From: Carex sylvatica
Lineage: Eukaryota > Streptophyta > Magnoliopsida > Poales > Cyperaceae
Assembly (NCBI GenBank): GCA_964058845.1
Contig: CAXKVR010000135.1
Span: 1 to 58,846, forward strand
Reading direction: 5' to 3'
DNA: 58,846 nucleotides
In this document: positions 47,080-58,500 of the stretch, piece by piece
Position numbering within the stretch: the first letter of the stretch is position 1
Layout: each line of letters opens with the position of its first letter
Translations under genes and position numbers: made by a program
The notes under the pieces: generated by a model
Database searches by the model: none
Seen by the model: only the letters and a program-made list of their open reading frames with translations
Told to the model about the DNA's origin: nothing

Positions 47080-47573
47080 AATAAAAACTTTAAGTTATTT
47101 AATGATTGTTATTCAGAAAGAATTCTCAACATAGATAAAAAAAATTTATAAATTAAATGTACTAAAAGGATCACAATAATTTCTATATTACCTAGAAGTG
47201 ACTTTTGAATCGGGATCAATAACTCAGAATCCATGCATTTTTATTTTTTTACAATAATACATAATGAAATATATTAATTTTTCTTATAGTCGCGAAAAAT
47301 CCGGCCTGAAAAATATTGATCGGGTTATTTGTTACAGTCTTTCTAATAAATCAAATTATATTGTATTCCATCTATTTTCAAAGAAATATATCTAACATTT
47401 CTAATATTTTCATAAAAAAATAAAAAATTAATACAAATTTCTGTTTTTAAAATAAATAAATAAAACTTGGAACCGTGTAATTTTTCCACGGTTTGGGTAT
47501 TTTTAAGATTATTTCTAAACCTTGGTTATTATTATTAAAATAATTTTTTAATTGGGTAAAAATAAAAATGTCG
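47080..47573. mobile_element. Right-end fragment of another MULE family member
   Basis: Nearly identical to the right arm of the 3610-4405 element (aaatgtactaaaaggatcac, tgacttttgaatcgggatca) and to its left end in inverse, finishing with gggtaaaaataaaaatgtcg. Its presence inside the larger MULE indicates nested insertion or chimera formation. Confidence 0.7.
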
Positions 47574-48479
47574 ACGAGTGATTAATTTACATGTAAAATT
47601 TTTAGAATTTCAATTTAATTTGGTATTAAGTCAAGTGATCAAAAAGTGTTTAAAAAATAAACACACTGAAATTAATTTATAAAACTTCTAATTTTAACCG
47701 CTTGACTTTAGCGGCTTTGTCAATTTTGTTCTTTATTTTTTAAAATATTTTAATTATTTTAAATAGAGAAAATCGCTTAATCTAAAAATTATGGACCACC
47801 GGAAGAACAGGTTTTCTACCTATTTAAAATTTTAAAAATTATAAAAGAATCCATAAAAAATTTGTTCTCGAAATATATTTCTTATGATTTTCATATAAAA
47901 ATCATGTTTAATTTTTGGATCAACTATTTAAACTTAAAAAATAAAATATATAAATTCATAAAATGCATGAATTCATAAATTCATAAAATATATAAATTCA
48001 TAAATTTATTTTATTTTCAATATAACAATTCAAGGTAAATTTCAACACTTTAATGACCCAATTAAAAAATGCATTTCCTAAGGCCGAATTATAACTAAAA
48101 TTTTCATATTTGCATAGAGACTCATCTACTTAATTAATTTATACAATTCAAGTTTATTCACAATACACCCCTCCATATTATCTAATTTTACCAATAACCC
48201 CTCCATATTGTCTAATTCGATCAAGTCGAGAAAATCAACAACCCACACTCGATAATTAATCAATTCAAGTTCTATGGTTTCTCGAAATAGATCGATCAAC
48301 ATAAGTTACATAAGATATCATCAATTCGATCGAGTCGGGAAAATTAACAACCCTACTCGATAACTAATTAATTCGATCAAACACGAAAAATTCAAGAGAG
48401 GGGTTTATATTTACCCGAGAGAGAGGAAAATCACAAAGAAGGCAGCGAGTCACCCAAATGCGCAGAAAAGATAGAGCTC

Positions 48480-48730
48480 GGATGACTTGAGGTGGGGCTA
48501 CGGGTCAGTGAGCAAGAGCTCGCGGGTTAGGGTTTTGGAACGGAGGGGGAGGAGGCGGAGCAAGAGAGAGGGAGGCGGGTGGGTTTCGGTGGGGGCTGCG
48601 GGTAAATGAGCAAGAGAGGTGGGTGGTTTTGGAATGGAGGGAAAGGAGGCGGAGCAGTTTCACAGACAGAAAAGTGGAACAGAGCACGGGTTGGGGGTTG
48701 GGGAGAAGAAGAAGGGTTGCTTCAAGATTC
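48480..48730. other. GC-rich block in the MULE
   Basis: Much richer in G and C than its surroundings. On the - strand it resembles a pyrimidine-rich leader (cctccctctctcttgctccgc) and lies upstream of the PMD gene on that strand. It could be that gene's distal 5' leader or a captured gene fragment. Frames here give low-complexity Pro/Gly-rich translations and are not convincing. Confidence 0.35.
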
Positions 48731-48739
48731 GTGCTGGAT

Positions 48740-48910
48740 GAAATTTAAAACTCGGTCCGTGGAAAATATTCACGGGTGGGAATTAAAAAAGCCGGGCCAT
48801 GAAATTTATTCGCGGGTTGGAAATTAAAACCCGAGCCATGGAATTTATCAGCGGGGCGAAATTAAAAACTGGGGCCGTGAAATTTATCCACGGGCGTAGA
48901 GTATTGCCAA
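48740..48910. repeat. Four tandem mini-hairpins at the MULE right end
   Basis: The segment repeats ccgtggaaaatattcacggg-type hairpins four times (48755, 48793, 48833 and 48876 approximately) with ggaattaaaa spacers. The left end and related elements carry one or two such hairpins. Confidence 0.7.
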
Positions 48911-49867
48911 TACCCGGGTGGGGCTACCCGTGCACGGACCGCCCGTGCCCGCTAGCCGGGGTATCCGTGCCCGAGCCCGGGTATAGGCCGGGTAAACGGG
49001 TACACGGGTAGGGGCATAAAATGGACAGGGTACGTCTTTTCGGGAAAAAAAACCCGACCATACCCGGACCGGTTTACCCGTGCCCGTGTGCCCGTGTGCC
49101 CGTGCCCGTGCCCATATACCCGTGTACTTTTTTTTTTAAAAATTCAAAATTCAAATCAAATTTTTTCCCAATTTTCCATATATTTTATGTATATGTATAT
49201 GTATATGTTCAATATGTAAAAAAATAAATATGTATATATATTATACATGTTTTAAAGTTTCTGATTTAATTATATTTTTTATTTATATTTTATTTAACCT
49301 ATTAAAAATAAATGAACGTTTAGAAAATATATTATTAATTTAAAATATAAACTAAAAATTTCTAGAAATAAATAAATTATGAAACTATATAATTAGAATG
49401 AAAATTTGAAAATAAAATAAAATAATTCGTGTAAAAAAATAAATAAATACATTTGTACTTAGTCGAATAAATATACAAATTTTCGCATGAATAATTTTTA
49501 TATACAAGTTACAAATTTTATTTATTTATATACACTATTTGATATTGAACTATTCTGATTTTAAAAGTCGAATTATAAACACGTAATAATATTCGTACAA
49601 CACCATAAAAAAAAAAAAAAAAACGGATCGGATCGGCCCCTACTCGGACCGCCCGACCTCCCTACCCGGACCACTCTGCCCCTCAAGGGTACAATGGGCA
49701 CGGGTATAAGATGGGCAGAACACGGTTTTTTTTTTTTAAATCCGTGATACCTGGTCCGTGGTACCCGTATACCCGTGATACCCGTACCCGACCCCTACTC
49801 GTGCTCGATCCCGACTATACTCGGCCCGCTTGGCCCCTACCCGAGAACAACTCTCTACACGAACAAA
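48911..49867. mobile_element. Nested insertion rich in tacccgtg motifs
   Basis: The MULE right inverted repeat reads gtagagtatt up to 48910 and resumes as atttttaaaaatacc at 49868; the left repeat of the MULE has these joined. The inserted DNA has dense cccgtgcccg/cgggtacacgggta motifs at both ends in opposite sense and an AT-rich middle. The subterminal arrays resemble hAT-type elements, but termini and target duplication are not defined. No protein. Confidence 0.65.
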
Positions 49868-49952
49868 ATATTTTTAAAAATACCTCCAAACATTAATTAT
49901 TTTTAATAAAATAATTTTTTTTTTATAAAAATAAAAATCTCGGATTTTGTCC

Positions 49953-51139
49953 CTGCCTTACTAGTAGTACGACCATACAACTGTCGCGTAACCATCATAG
50001 AAAAATTAAAAAGGTACGACCGTACAACTACAAGCAACATGTTTGACTTGAATAATTGAACGACTTTAACCTAGCCCAATATATTTGACTATCCAAAATC
50101 CGCAAACAGGTCAAATAAAACTAATAATTAGGACCACTATAATACAGCATTGAAAATTTAGGATTCAAAGCTCTATACAATTAGAGAGAATTTAAGTTTT
50201 TTATTGAATATATCTCAGCCACTCATCAAAAGCATATTTCAATCTTAACTTTTAATTAAAAATTTTGATTTTATGTATTTGTTTCATGTTGTCAAATATG
50301 TAAAAGTCAAAATTTAATTACCATATACTCGCCACATGAAGATCTACATAGAAATTGTTTCATTTGAGACTCCTCTTTTTCTGCGCGTCTTGATTTCTTC
50401 CCCGCGGCTTCTTTTTATATTATTTGGTTGCCCATTTCTTCTCCATTTGCTGAGTCAATCAGTTGCCTCCATTTTCAGCAATTTCTTGTGTTTTGTAATT
50501 AATTTCAATACTCTTTCTACTACTACAAAAATTATCATAATTAGTTTAAAAATGTATAATCAATTATTTTTGCATATTTTTAGAACCAAACACTTCTTAT
50601 TTGCTCTCATTATTAACTAATACATCATCAATGCAGTAAGAAAGATTTGATGTTTATTTTAGAGTTATTTACAATTAATTATTTTCACTAAAATTAATTG
50701 CTGACAATAAAGAAAAATAATATACTATCAAACTTTAAAGCTATTGTTTTTTTTTATTATTGACTAATACATAATAAAAAAATAAAATAAAATTAATCAC
50801 ATCTAAATAAAACAATCATAATAATATTTTAATTTTTGTTGCAACGCACGGACACTTAACTAGTTTGTCAAAATTATCAATAGCTGAAAAATCTTAAAAC
50901 ATAAAATTAACATATTTTAGAAGTTAATAATCCAGCAATTCTTGCAGCAACACTAATATAATTAAGAAAACTCCACCTTTTCTTTTCTTGAGCAAACTGC
51001 TGCACATAATAATTTACACTTCCGAATTCCGATTTATTGCGCTCGAATTAATATAAGAAACTTTGTTACATTTCTGCCTGTTTTTTCTTTTGGTGCATTT
51101 TTATGTTTCAAGAAAATACGTCGTGCGGGTTCTGAGTTC
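49953..51139. other. Spacer with relic flanks of a lost peptide gene
   Basis: About 50020-50110 (acaagcaacatgtttgactt, then ccaatatatttgactatcc) matches the downstream flank of P3. About 51060-51135 (ttttggtgcatttttatgtttcaagaaaa) resembles the upstream flank of P5 near 54425-54480. No coding sequence of the family lies between them. A short frame at 50336-50620 lacks recognisable features. Confidence 0.4.
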
Positions 51140-52530
51140 GTAGTTTTCTACTACGCATGATCTCGTTATAGTATTTCTGATTGTTTGATTTCAAGTGAAC
51201 AAATAAAATCAATTAGATTTTTTTTTTTTGAAAGTTAGACGATTAGATTTAAATTAAGAAAATCCTATGATGTATGAAGCTAGTGATAGTAGTATTATTA
51301 TATTTTTTTTAATTAGAATGGGCGATATTACCATATTCCCTTCGGACCTTTTATACAAAATATAAAAAAGGAATGCAAGCAAATTAACTCATTAGAGTGG
51401 TTTTCTTTCAGTGGTTTTCTGAAAGGGGAAAGTTCAAATGTCTCTAATTTTTGTGCCTTCACTATGCCTTTATTTTTAAAAATATTGATAACACAAAATT
51501 TAAAACTTAAAAATTAAAATAAAATCGTTGGATATGATATATGTTATTTTCTCTATGCATATGTAAAAAATTATGACATTTCAATTTTATTTTGGTTGTC
51601 ATCAAGATCATGTAAAAAATATACTAATGTGGATAATTTTTAGACGTTGATTTTTTAATTTATTAATTCACATAAAAATAAAATTAAAATGTGATATTTT
51701 TTTTCTACGAGTACATTTTAAGTTTTAAATTTTGTACTATTAAAGTTTTTTAAAAAATAGAGACATTTGAACTCTCCTCTCTCTGAAATATCCTGTATCC
51801 GTACTATGTTCGGCACTTGATCATGTGGTGCCATGTCGTGCACTTCGGAGTAGGTCCGATGCCCATTGGACCTATTTTGATTCGATGAGTGATCTGGCCA
51901 TCCAATTACATCAAGAGTCGTGCGCTCTGTATTAAAATCCGTATGAATTTTTATCAATTTTTGTGCACACAAATCTTAATACTAATCGTTCGATGATAGA
52001 GCTAATTGAACCTAAAAGTAAATTCAATGCCCAACCAACCTACTCCTATCTCCATGTCGTGACCTATCTACATCGCCATCACCCAGACAAGTACATCTAT
52101 ATATAGACGACACATAAATATCGTGCGAAAGACCGTATTTTAGTCTAGTCGTCTTTCCCTAAAATGTGGGCCCGATATTATTAGGGAAGAGAAGCCGTAT
52201 TTTTCAAATATCGTTTTTCTTAACATCATGAGGAAACCCACGATTCAAAAAGAGATTAGGAGGACGCGCATTCAAAAATATACGGCGCTAATGACAGTGA
52301 CAAAAATGCTCTCTTCGATCGGGTTTGGTAGTTTTCCTATGTCGGACTTCAATAAATTAAGCGAGCTATATATATTATATACTTGCATTTTTCGCTTAGA
52401 TATGGACTGTGAAAGCTGAAGATATTCGACGGACATTAGACCAGATTCCATTCTACGCTCTATCTGGACTGTTCGATCGGCGTCGTGTGTCTTTTTAAAT
52501 TTACAGGACGGTTTATTTAGTTTTACTTCT
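51140..52530. other. Spacer, no gene seen
   Basis: AT-rich, with scattered short inverted segments (for example aaagtttaaatgtct / agacatttgaact near 51430 and 51760, probably the arms of a diverged MITE). No gene or complete element identified. Confidence 0.4.
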
Positions 52531-52539
52531 ATGTATATG

Positions 52540-52906
52540 GAGGAGAGATCGGATGACACTCTTTTTTGATGATATCGTCTATTTTTAAAGTCCAAATGGT
52601 CGATCCAAACCGTTCAACTTGATAGATATGTTAAAATGTGCTTGCAGATCAAATTTTACATTTTTCGGAATTTGTTTACTATTTATTCAGATGGGTACAA
52701 AATTCAACGGTCTGAATATAGCGATTTTGTTAAATACTTAATAAATAGTAAAAAAATTCCGAAAAATGTAAAATTTGTTTTGCAAGTACATTTTAACATA
52801 TCCATTAGGATGAACGGTTTGGATCGACCGTTTGGACTTTGAAAACTTTGAAAATAGACGGTGTCATCCGATGTCACCAAAAAAGAGTATCATCCGATCC
52901 CTCCTC
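52540..52906. mobile_element. MULE-type MITE with perfect 9-bp TSD
   Basis: Ends gaggagagatcgg and ccgatccctcctc are inverted. Both sides are flanked by atgtatatg (52531-52539 and 52907-52915). The arms continue through cggatgacactcttttttg and gtccaaacggtcgatccaaa. No coding capacity. A truncated relative is at 41985-42260. Confidence 0.9.
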
Positions 52907-52915
52907 ATGTATATG

Positions 52916-54051
52916 AATCCAGGCCGAAACTATAAAATTTGAAGGGGGGTAATTTATAAAATATAATATGGGTAAAAGACAAAAATAGTGTGATTAGTGA
53001 GATTTGAACCTAAAATCTCACATATACCAATTAGAACTCAAACTACTATATTATCAATAAATATTTGTTATTTTATGAGGAGAACTAGACTATATATATA
53101 TAAAAGTTCAAAAAACTCAAAAATTTAATTAAATTTTAATATACATAATTAAGACTTTTAAAATTATAAGTTAGTTTAGTACCCTTTGACATATACGTAG
53201 ATCCATTCCTGTATGAATCTCGGCTCACATCAAACAGTAAGTTTTCTCTAGTAATCTCGGCTCGGATTCGACTATATAACGAAGAGATGCCGTAGTAATT
53301 AAATCGAAGTTATTTAAAATCACATATCGGATGGTATTATTAAAAAAGGTGACATGGCTGCATAAAATTGTTGCTTTTTTAAATGTTATTATATAATACT
53401 GTAGATATTTATTAGATCAATTTTAAATTATGAAATTAAATCGTTCAAATGACATGTTAGTCTTATGATCAATGTAATTATATATTAATTTTGTATAACG
53501 TTTTATCTCATTTATTATGCAATCATGTAATTAAGTCAAAAATTCAAAAATTGTTTAATTCGTTATTATAGGTTGGTTAAATTTAAAGTAAGCCTACTTT
53601 TTCTGTCGTGTTGACTTAAACTACTAAACCAGGTCGACTATATCTGAGTACTATTCAAAACCCACAAACAAATCATTGCTACAGCCTCAAAATGAAAAAA
53701 ATATGAGTAAAATTAAGGTTCGTCGAATCAATACATTACTCAAATTAATTATATACAGAATCAGAAATAGAGTTACCAAAAAAAACATAAGAATCTATTT
53801 ACATGAACTAAGCAAGGAAGAAATAGATATATTTCATATATAGTCAAAATATGAATAGTTGAAAATTCTTAAGAAATAACATTAATATATATATCTTTAA
53901 AATTAATAATTCCAACAACCATTATAGCAATAAAACACATAAAAACAAGAGAATAGAAAAATCAAACAGATAAATAAAAAGTTAAAGAGCAGTGCAAGAC
54001 TTCTATTTGAAGTAGTAGATTATCCTCTAATTTTGAAGCTTGCTGTGACTT
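52916..54051. other. Spacer and 3' flank of P5
   Basis: From about 53570 it matches the downstream flanks of P1 and P2 (ggttggttaaatt, actaaaccaggtc, gtgcaagacttctatttgaag). No gene seen. Confidence 0.6.
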
Positions 54052-54228
54052 TCATCTTGATCGGTTCCTACAAGACGGCTTGTTCGGGTACCGGCAACAA
54101 TAGCGTTCGAAGGGATCACAAATAATTGTAGCTGCAGACAGCTGAGATGCCAACATGAGTAGCACTAAAGCAACAAGGACGGCAGCTACAAAACTTCTAC
54201 TTCCCTGATTCATCTTGTTGAACACCAT
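54052..54228 (-). CDS. Secreted four-cysteine mini-peptide (P5)
   Basis: 58 aa from the ATG at 54228 (MVFNKMNQG), or 53 aa from 54213. The signal peptide (AAVLVALVLLMLASQLSA) is followed by ATIICDPFERYCCRYPNKPS and CRNRSR: C-x6-CC-x7-C with a basic tail longer than in the other copies. It lies about 16 kb from the rest of the cluster, with transposon-rich DNA between. A TATA-like GATAAAAGG is about 110 bp upstream. No precursor gene is adjacent. Confidence 0.82.
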   Translation of the reverse strand: MVFNKMNQGSRSFVAAVLVALVLLMLASQLSAATIICDPFERYCCRYPNKPSCRNRSR

Positions 54229-54487
54229 GCTGATGCTGTCTTAAGAAATGAAATGAGTAGGCTCAAAGAAATGCTTGAGGCTGAGGTTTCTTCGATGTAT
54301 CTCAGAGAAGTACGTAGGGAAAGGAAATAGGGAACACCTTTTATCGGCAGAAAAGTCAGGACCCGTGACCTGAGAGTCAGAGTAGGAAACCACACCATCT
54401 TTTCCTGAGAAAACATTCACTTTTTACTTTTCTGTCTTTTTCTTTTTAGTGTACGTTTTTGTTTCAAAGAAATAAGTCCTGTGGGCC

Positions 54488-54703
54488 GAGTCCGCATCGT
54501 CTGCATTAACTCAAAAAGAGCATCTTTTGAGTTAATAGATATCGACCGTCCGATTGTAAACGGAGCTCAATCGGATCCCATCTAAAACATTGTTTTTAAT
54601 ATTAGTGCGAATTTAATTTGCACAACTCTTAAAGATCATCGGACGGTTCAGATGTATTAACTCAAAAAATTCTTTTTTGAGTTGATGCAGAGAATACGAA
54701 TTC
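54488..54703. mobile_element. MITE (ctctacattaactcaaaa family), copy 2
   Basis: Inverted ends gcatcgtctgcattaactca and gagttgatgcagagaatacg; the interior (cgaccgtccgattgtaaacg) matches copy 1 at 36527-36732. Confidence 0.75.
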
Positions 54704-55522
54704 CTGGACCCCAAGTCCTTGTTTGCTATTGTAATTAAATCGCTTGTTTCGGCTCATTCCTACTATATAAGCTTAAACAGCCACTAAAACTTCAGTTGTT
54801 GTGGCCCATTCGTTCTATTCATCACCTCCTGTTTTTTTTTTTCTTTCTGACGCTAGCTGATTTTGTTGGGCCACGATTTGTTTCAATGGTATGCACCGTA
54901 TGGACTTTCTTGAACAGACCAGATAGAGACTAGCATTCGTTGTGGGTTTGTTCATTAGTTGTACTGCTTTTGTTTTTATGGGTGCTTCCGGGAGAATTTT
55001 ATGTCCGAAAACTAAATTTTAAGAAATAAAATTACAAAAAAATTGAAACGTATAAAAAAGTTCGAAAATTCAAGCGATTGATACTTTCATGAATTAATGT
55101 TCGTTTGTGGGAAACTTTGGTTGTTTTGAAAGTAATATTACCCAAAAAATATTCTTTATAGAAAATATTTTTATGGTAGTAATAATGGTTATTTTGATTT
55201 TTAAAAAAAAATCAACTAACAGGCAACTCTGTCCCTTGGATTCATATCTAATGGATCAATAAGTTTATTCTGGCTGATTCGTCTTCCGAGAATTGTATTT
55301 CGGGAGTTCTTATATAGTGATTATACACATTAAAAATTAATAAATAATGCAAATGTTTATTTTGGGTCTGTACAAATCAATTCTCTATCCCGCAGATTAT
55401 TTCCACAACGTTGCTTCCCTGCAATTATTGGAAATATAGGTGGTATAAATTTACCCTTTTCACACTGAATTGTAACTAGACAAACATTCATACAGTACTT
55501 TTACAATAGCATCCTACTGCTA
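54704..55522. other. Spacer downstream of the ATPase gene
   Basis: AT-rich. The last part (about 55450-55522) is the likely 3' untranslated region of the gene ending at 55523. No other gene seen. Confidence 0.5.
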
Positions 55523-58500
55523 TTATGCCTCTGCAGCTTGAGAAGTCTTCTTCAAATTGGCTTCAAAATGTTCAAGATACTCTTTGCTATTTAGTTCTGT
55601 CAATCTGATAGAAATGAAAGACAAATCAGACGTTATAAAAGGTTAAACAAAAAATTTAATTCTCAACCTCAGATCAAGTTGGTCCTAATTTCTATGTAGA
55701 CAAATCAGATGTTTACTACAAATAACCACCCCCCCCCCTAATTATCCAGCTTTCGTCTCGATTTTGAGTTTTGGATGCAATTTATGTTCCTCAATTGTGT
55801 CTATTGAACCCAATAACACCCAAAAAAATGATTGCCAGTAGTAAAATCAGGAGCCAAGTCAACCAGTACTGTACATATTATAACAATAAACAGGCAAAAT
55901 GCACCAAAATAAACCCCTTCTATACCTCTGTAATTCCAATTCTTATTAATATAAGTACCCTCTATCGTGCTATTTTGCCTCAACGGCGTCAATTAACCTC
56001 ACAATGGTACAGATACAACAAGGTTTCCTGTTTTCCCTTGATTTCTGCAGTTAAGCTTCAATTTAATCCAAAAACTTTTGCATTTGCATCCAGTTTGGCC
56101 TGAACACGCAAATAATTATCCAGAACTGGTATTGATACTACAAACTGCTGCTACCTAAAGCTGGTACAGAGTCCATAATTACAAGCTTACCTACTAATGG
56201 TGCGGTCCTTGGCAAACCCGAGTTCATTATCTACACAGAGTTCAAGATCATCTATTCTCTGGGACCGAGATGAAGACCTAGGAGAGAATTTCTTTGCATC
56301 AGCAATTGTCACAATACTCTCGAATAATTCAACTGGAGATGCTTCAGCCGTGCATAGCAATCGCCCCTTGTTCTCATACATCACCTATCAAATATATTTC
56401 TTTCATTTTGAGGAAGGAAAAGATACAATGACATTTATCTTCAACCGAAAGGTCCTTCTCTGTATTTTATAATAATTTAAGTTTGGTGCAAACCAGACCT
56501 GCAGAAATAACATTACTGCATGTGCACCTTTTTGCACACAGTTCAAGCTCATCAAAAGTTCCTAATGTGATTTAAGTTATACAAAAGAATATTTGTATAT
56601 TCATAGTTAAATACCACATATCAGTTTACTAGAGAAGCATTTCTGTAAATATGAAAACGTACTAGAAGCAGCACTGTCAGGGTTTCACAATTTTCCATTT
56701 TTTTTATGTGCTGTTTAATTTTTGCAGCCTTTTGAAATTAATTTAGCAAACACATCAAGTAACAAACGATTAATACATTCGATTCTAATAGAACATTAAC
56801 ATAAAAAATAAAGGCATACGTCAACTAAAGTGACAAACCGATAAGCTGCTGTCCTGTTACTTTGCCCAAACTTTGGCACACCTTCGAGCGCTAGTGTATG
56901 GAACTTTTCTGAACAAATTTAAAAGTACTATGATTAGCTTTTAACTCAAAAAGCATCGCCTATTCACAACATATTCCATACAAGGAGCAAATTTTCATGT
57001 GTACCACTGCCACAAAACAAGTAACCTCAGATAATAATCACAATATCAATAAAACATGTATAATTTGAACCAAAACCCTCATACATTATGTTGGCAAATT
57101 ACTCATAATGCCCTTGCTTTCTAAGGACGTTGTCTACAGAGAATTGGCATAGATAGCAGGGGAGACTGGGCATCACCGTGTGAAAATATTAAAAACACAA
57201 TATCATACATTTTTGCAAAAAAAAAATTCGTCAATTTTTTTTAAGAGTAGCATCAGATATGTGTTAATGTTTAGAATGGGGAACATAAGACTTAACATCA
57301 ATCATAAGAAACAATCCTTACTGAATAATCCGAAGTAGTCAGCTGCACCTAAAGGCCTGTCACATAGTTCCTCAAATGGAAAATACGCACATCCATTTGC
57401 CCCGAGTGGTACCTAATTTAAAATTTGTTAGGCTAGTCATCACCCTGCTATCTACTGGTAGCGTACACTCAATAAGAAGAATTTCAGTATTAGTTCTGTT
57501 TTCTTTGTTATTAATTTTGTTATAAAGGTCCTAAAATTTATAACTTGCCAGGTTTACTGGAATAAGAGCAAGTCTGATACAAAACCTGACCTCTACAGTT
57601 GCATTGACAGTACTAAAACCTAAACCTGTATTACAATTTACGACTTCAAAAATATCTTTGTATCTTACTGGTCAGGTACTAATAATGTACTTCACCTCCA
57701 ATTTGCGACCCATTATAACTTCTACAACTTGAGGCCTTGGCTTCTCATCTCCAACCAATTCTTGAAACTTCTGTTTTAACAGTTGATTGTATTTGCTTCC
57801 GACATAATAATAACCTTGCTCAGCCTGTATAAGATAAACTAATATCAATTATTTTCCTGAACAGTTCCATGTGTCCACCTTCAAGATGTAAAACTACTAT
57901 AATTCCTTCACATTGGGTCAAATGTACACACCAAGACTGGCTACCCCCACCCCCACACCCCACACCCCCGCAAAATGAGTAAATAAATAATATAAAAATC
58001 AACCTGAACCAACCGTCTGCAATAGGTTCAACTAAGAAACTTTATGGGAAATTTTGAGATCCTCGTGCAAATTCACCAATGTCAATTTTGTTGAAGTTCT
58101 GCCATGCATTTAATATTGAGCTTATTTGTTCAAGATGGAAATAATAAGATTTAACAGAAATATATCATAAAAATTTTAAAAATAAAAACAAAGCAATAGC
58201 ATATTGCATTTGCTACATTAAAGTATCCTTATCTTGAATAATAATTAAGATTTTAGGCTCCAAATGAAAATATATATATTGGAAGTATGGAAAGAATAAG
58301 AAATTAAGCTTACTGAGCCCAGCTTTCGGTAGTCAGTTGATGAACCAATTTCATGAACCATACATCTTTCCTGTATTTCAATTTAAAAAAAGAAGCATAA
58401 ATAACAAATAGGGTAAATTGCATATTGTAAGATTTTAAATGATACCTTTAAGGTTTCAATAAAAGGAAGAAAAAGGTCCCTTTGTAAGCCGCCCTCATAC

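Larger units (their letters stand above)
43691..49943. mobile_element. Mutator-like element (6.25 kb) with 9-bp TSD
   Basis: The left end caagaattttatttttac and right end aaaaataaaaatctcgg are inverted repeats, extending through ggtatttttaaaaatactc. The flanks attctgtcc (43682-43690) and attttgtcc (49944-49952) form a 9-bp target duplication with one mismatch; the exact border may be off by one. Inside are a mudrA-like pseudogene (+) and a plant-mobile-domain pseudogene (-), arranged tail to tail. The right inverted repeat is split by a nested insertion (about 48911-49867), and a piece of another MULE lies at about 47080-47573. The proteins are broken, so the element is not autonomous now. 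Confidence 0.85.

Noticed and set aside
48505..49896. Pro/Gly-rich frames in the GC-rich and tacccgtg-rich stretch
   Set aside because: They follow low-complexity repeats in a nested insertion, and frames are open on both strands because of composition.
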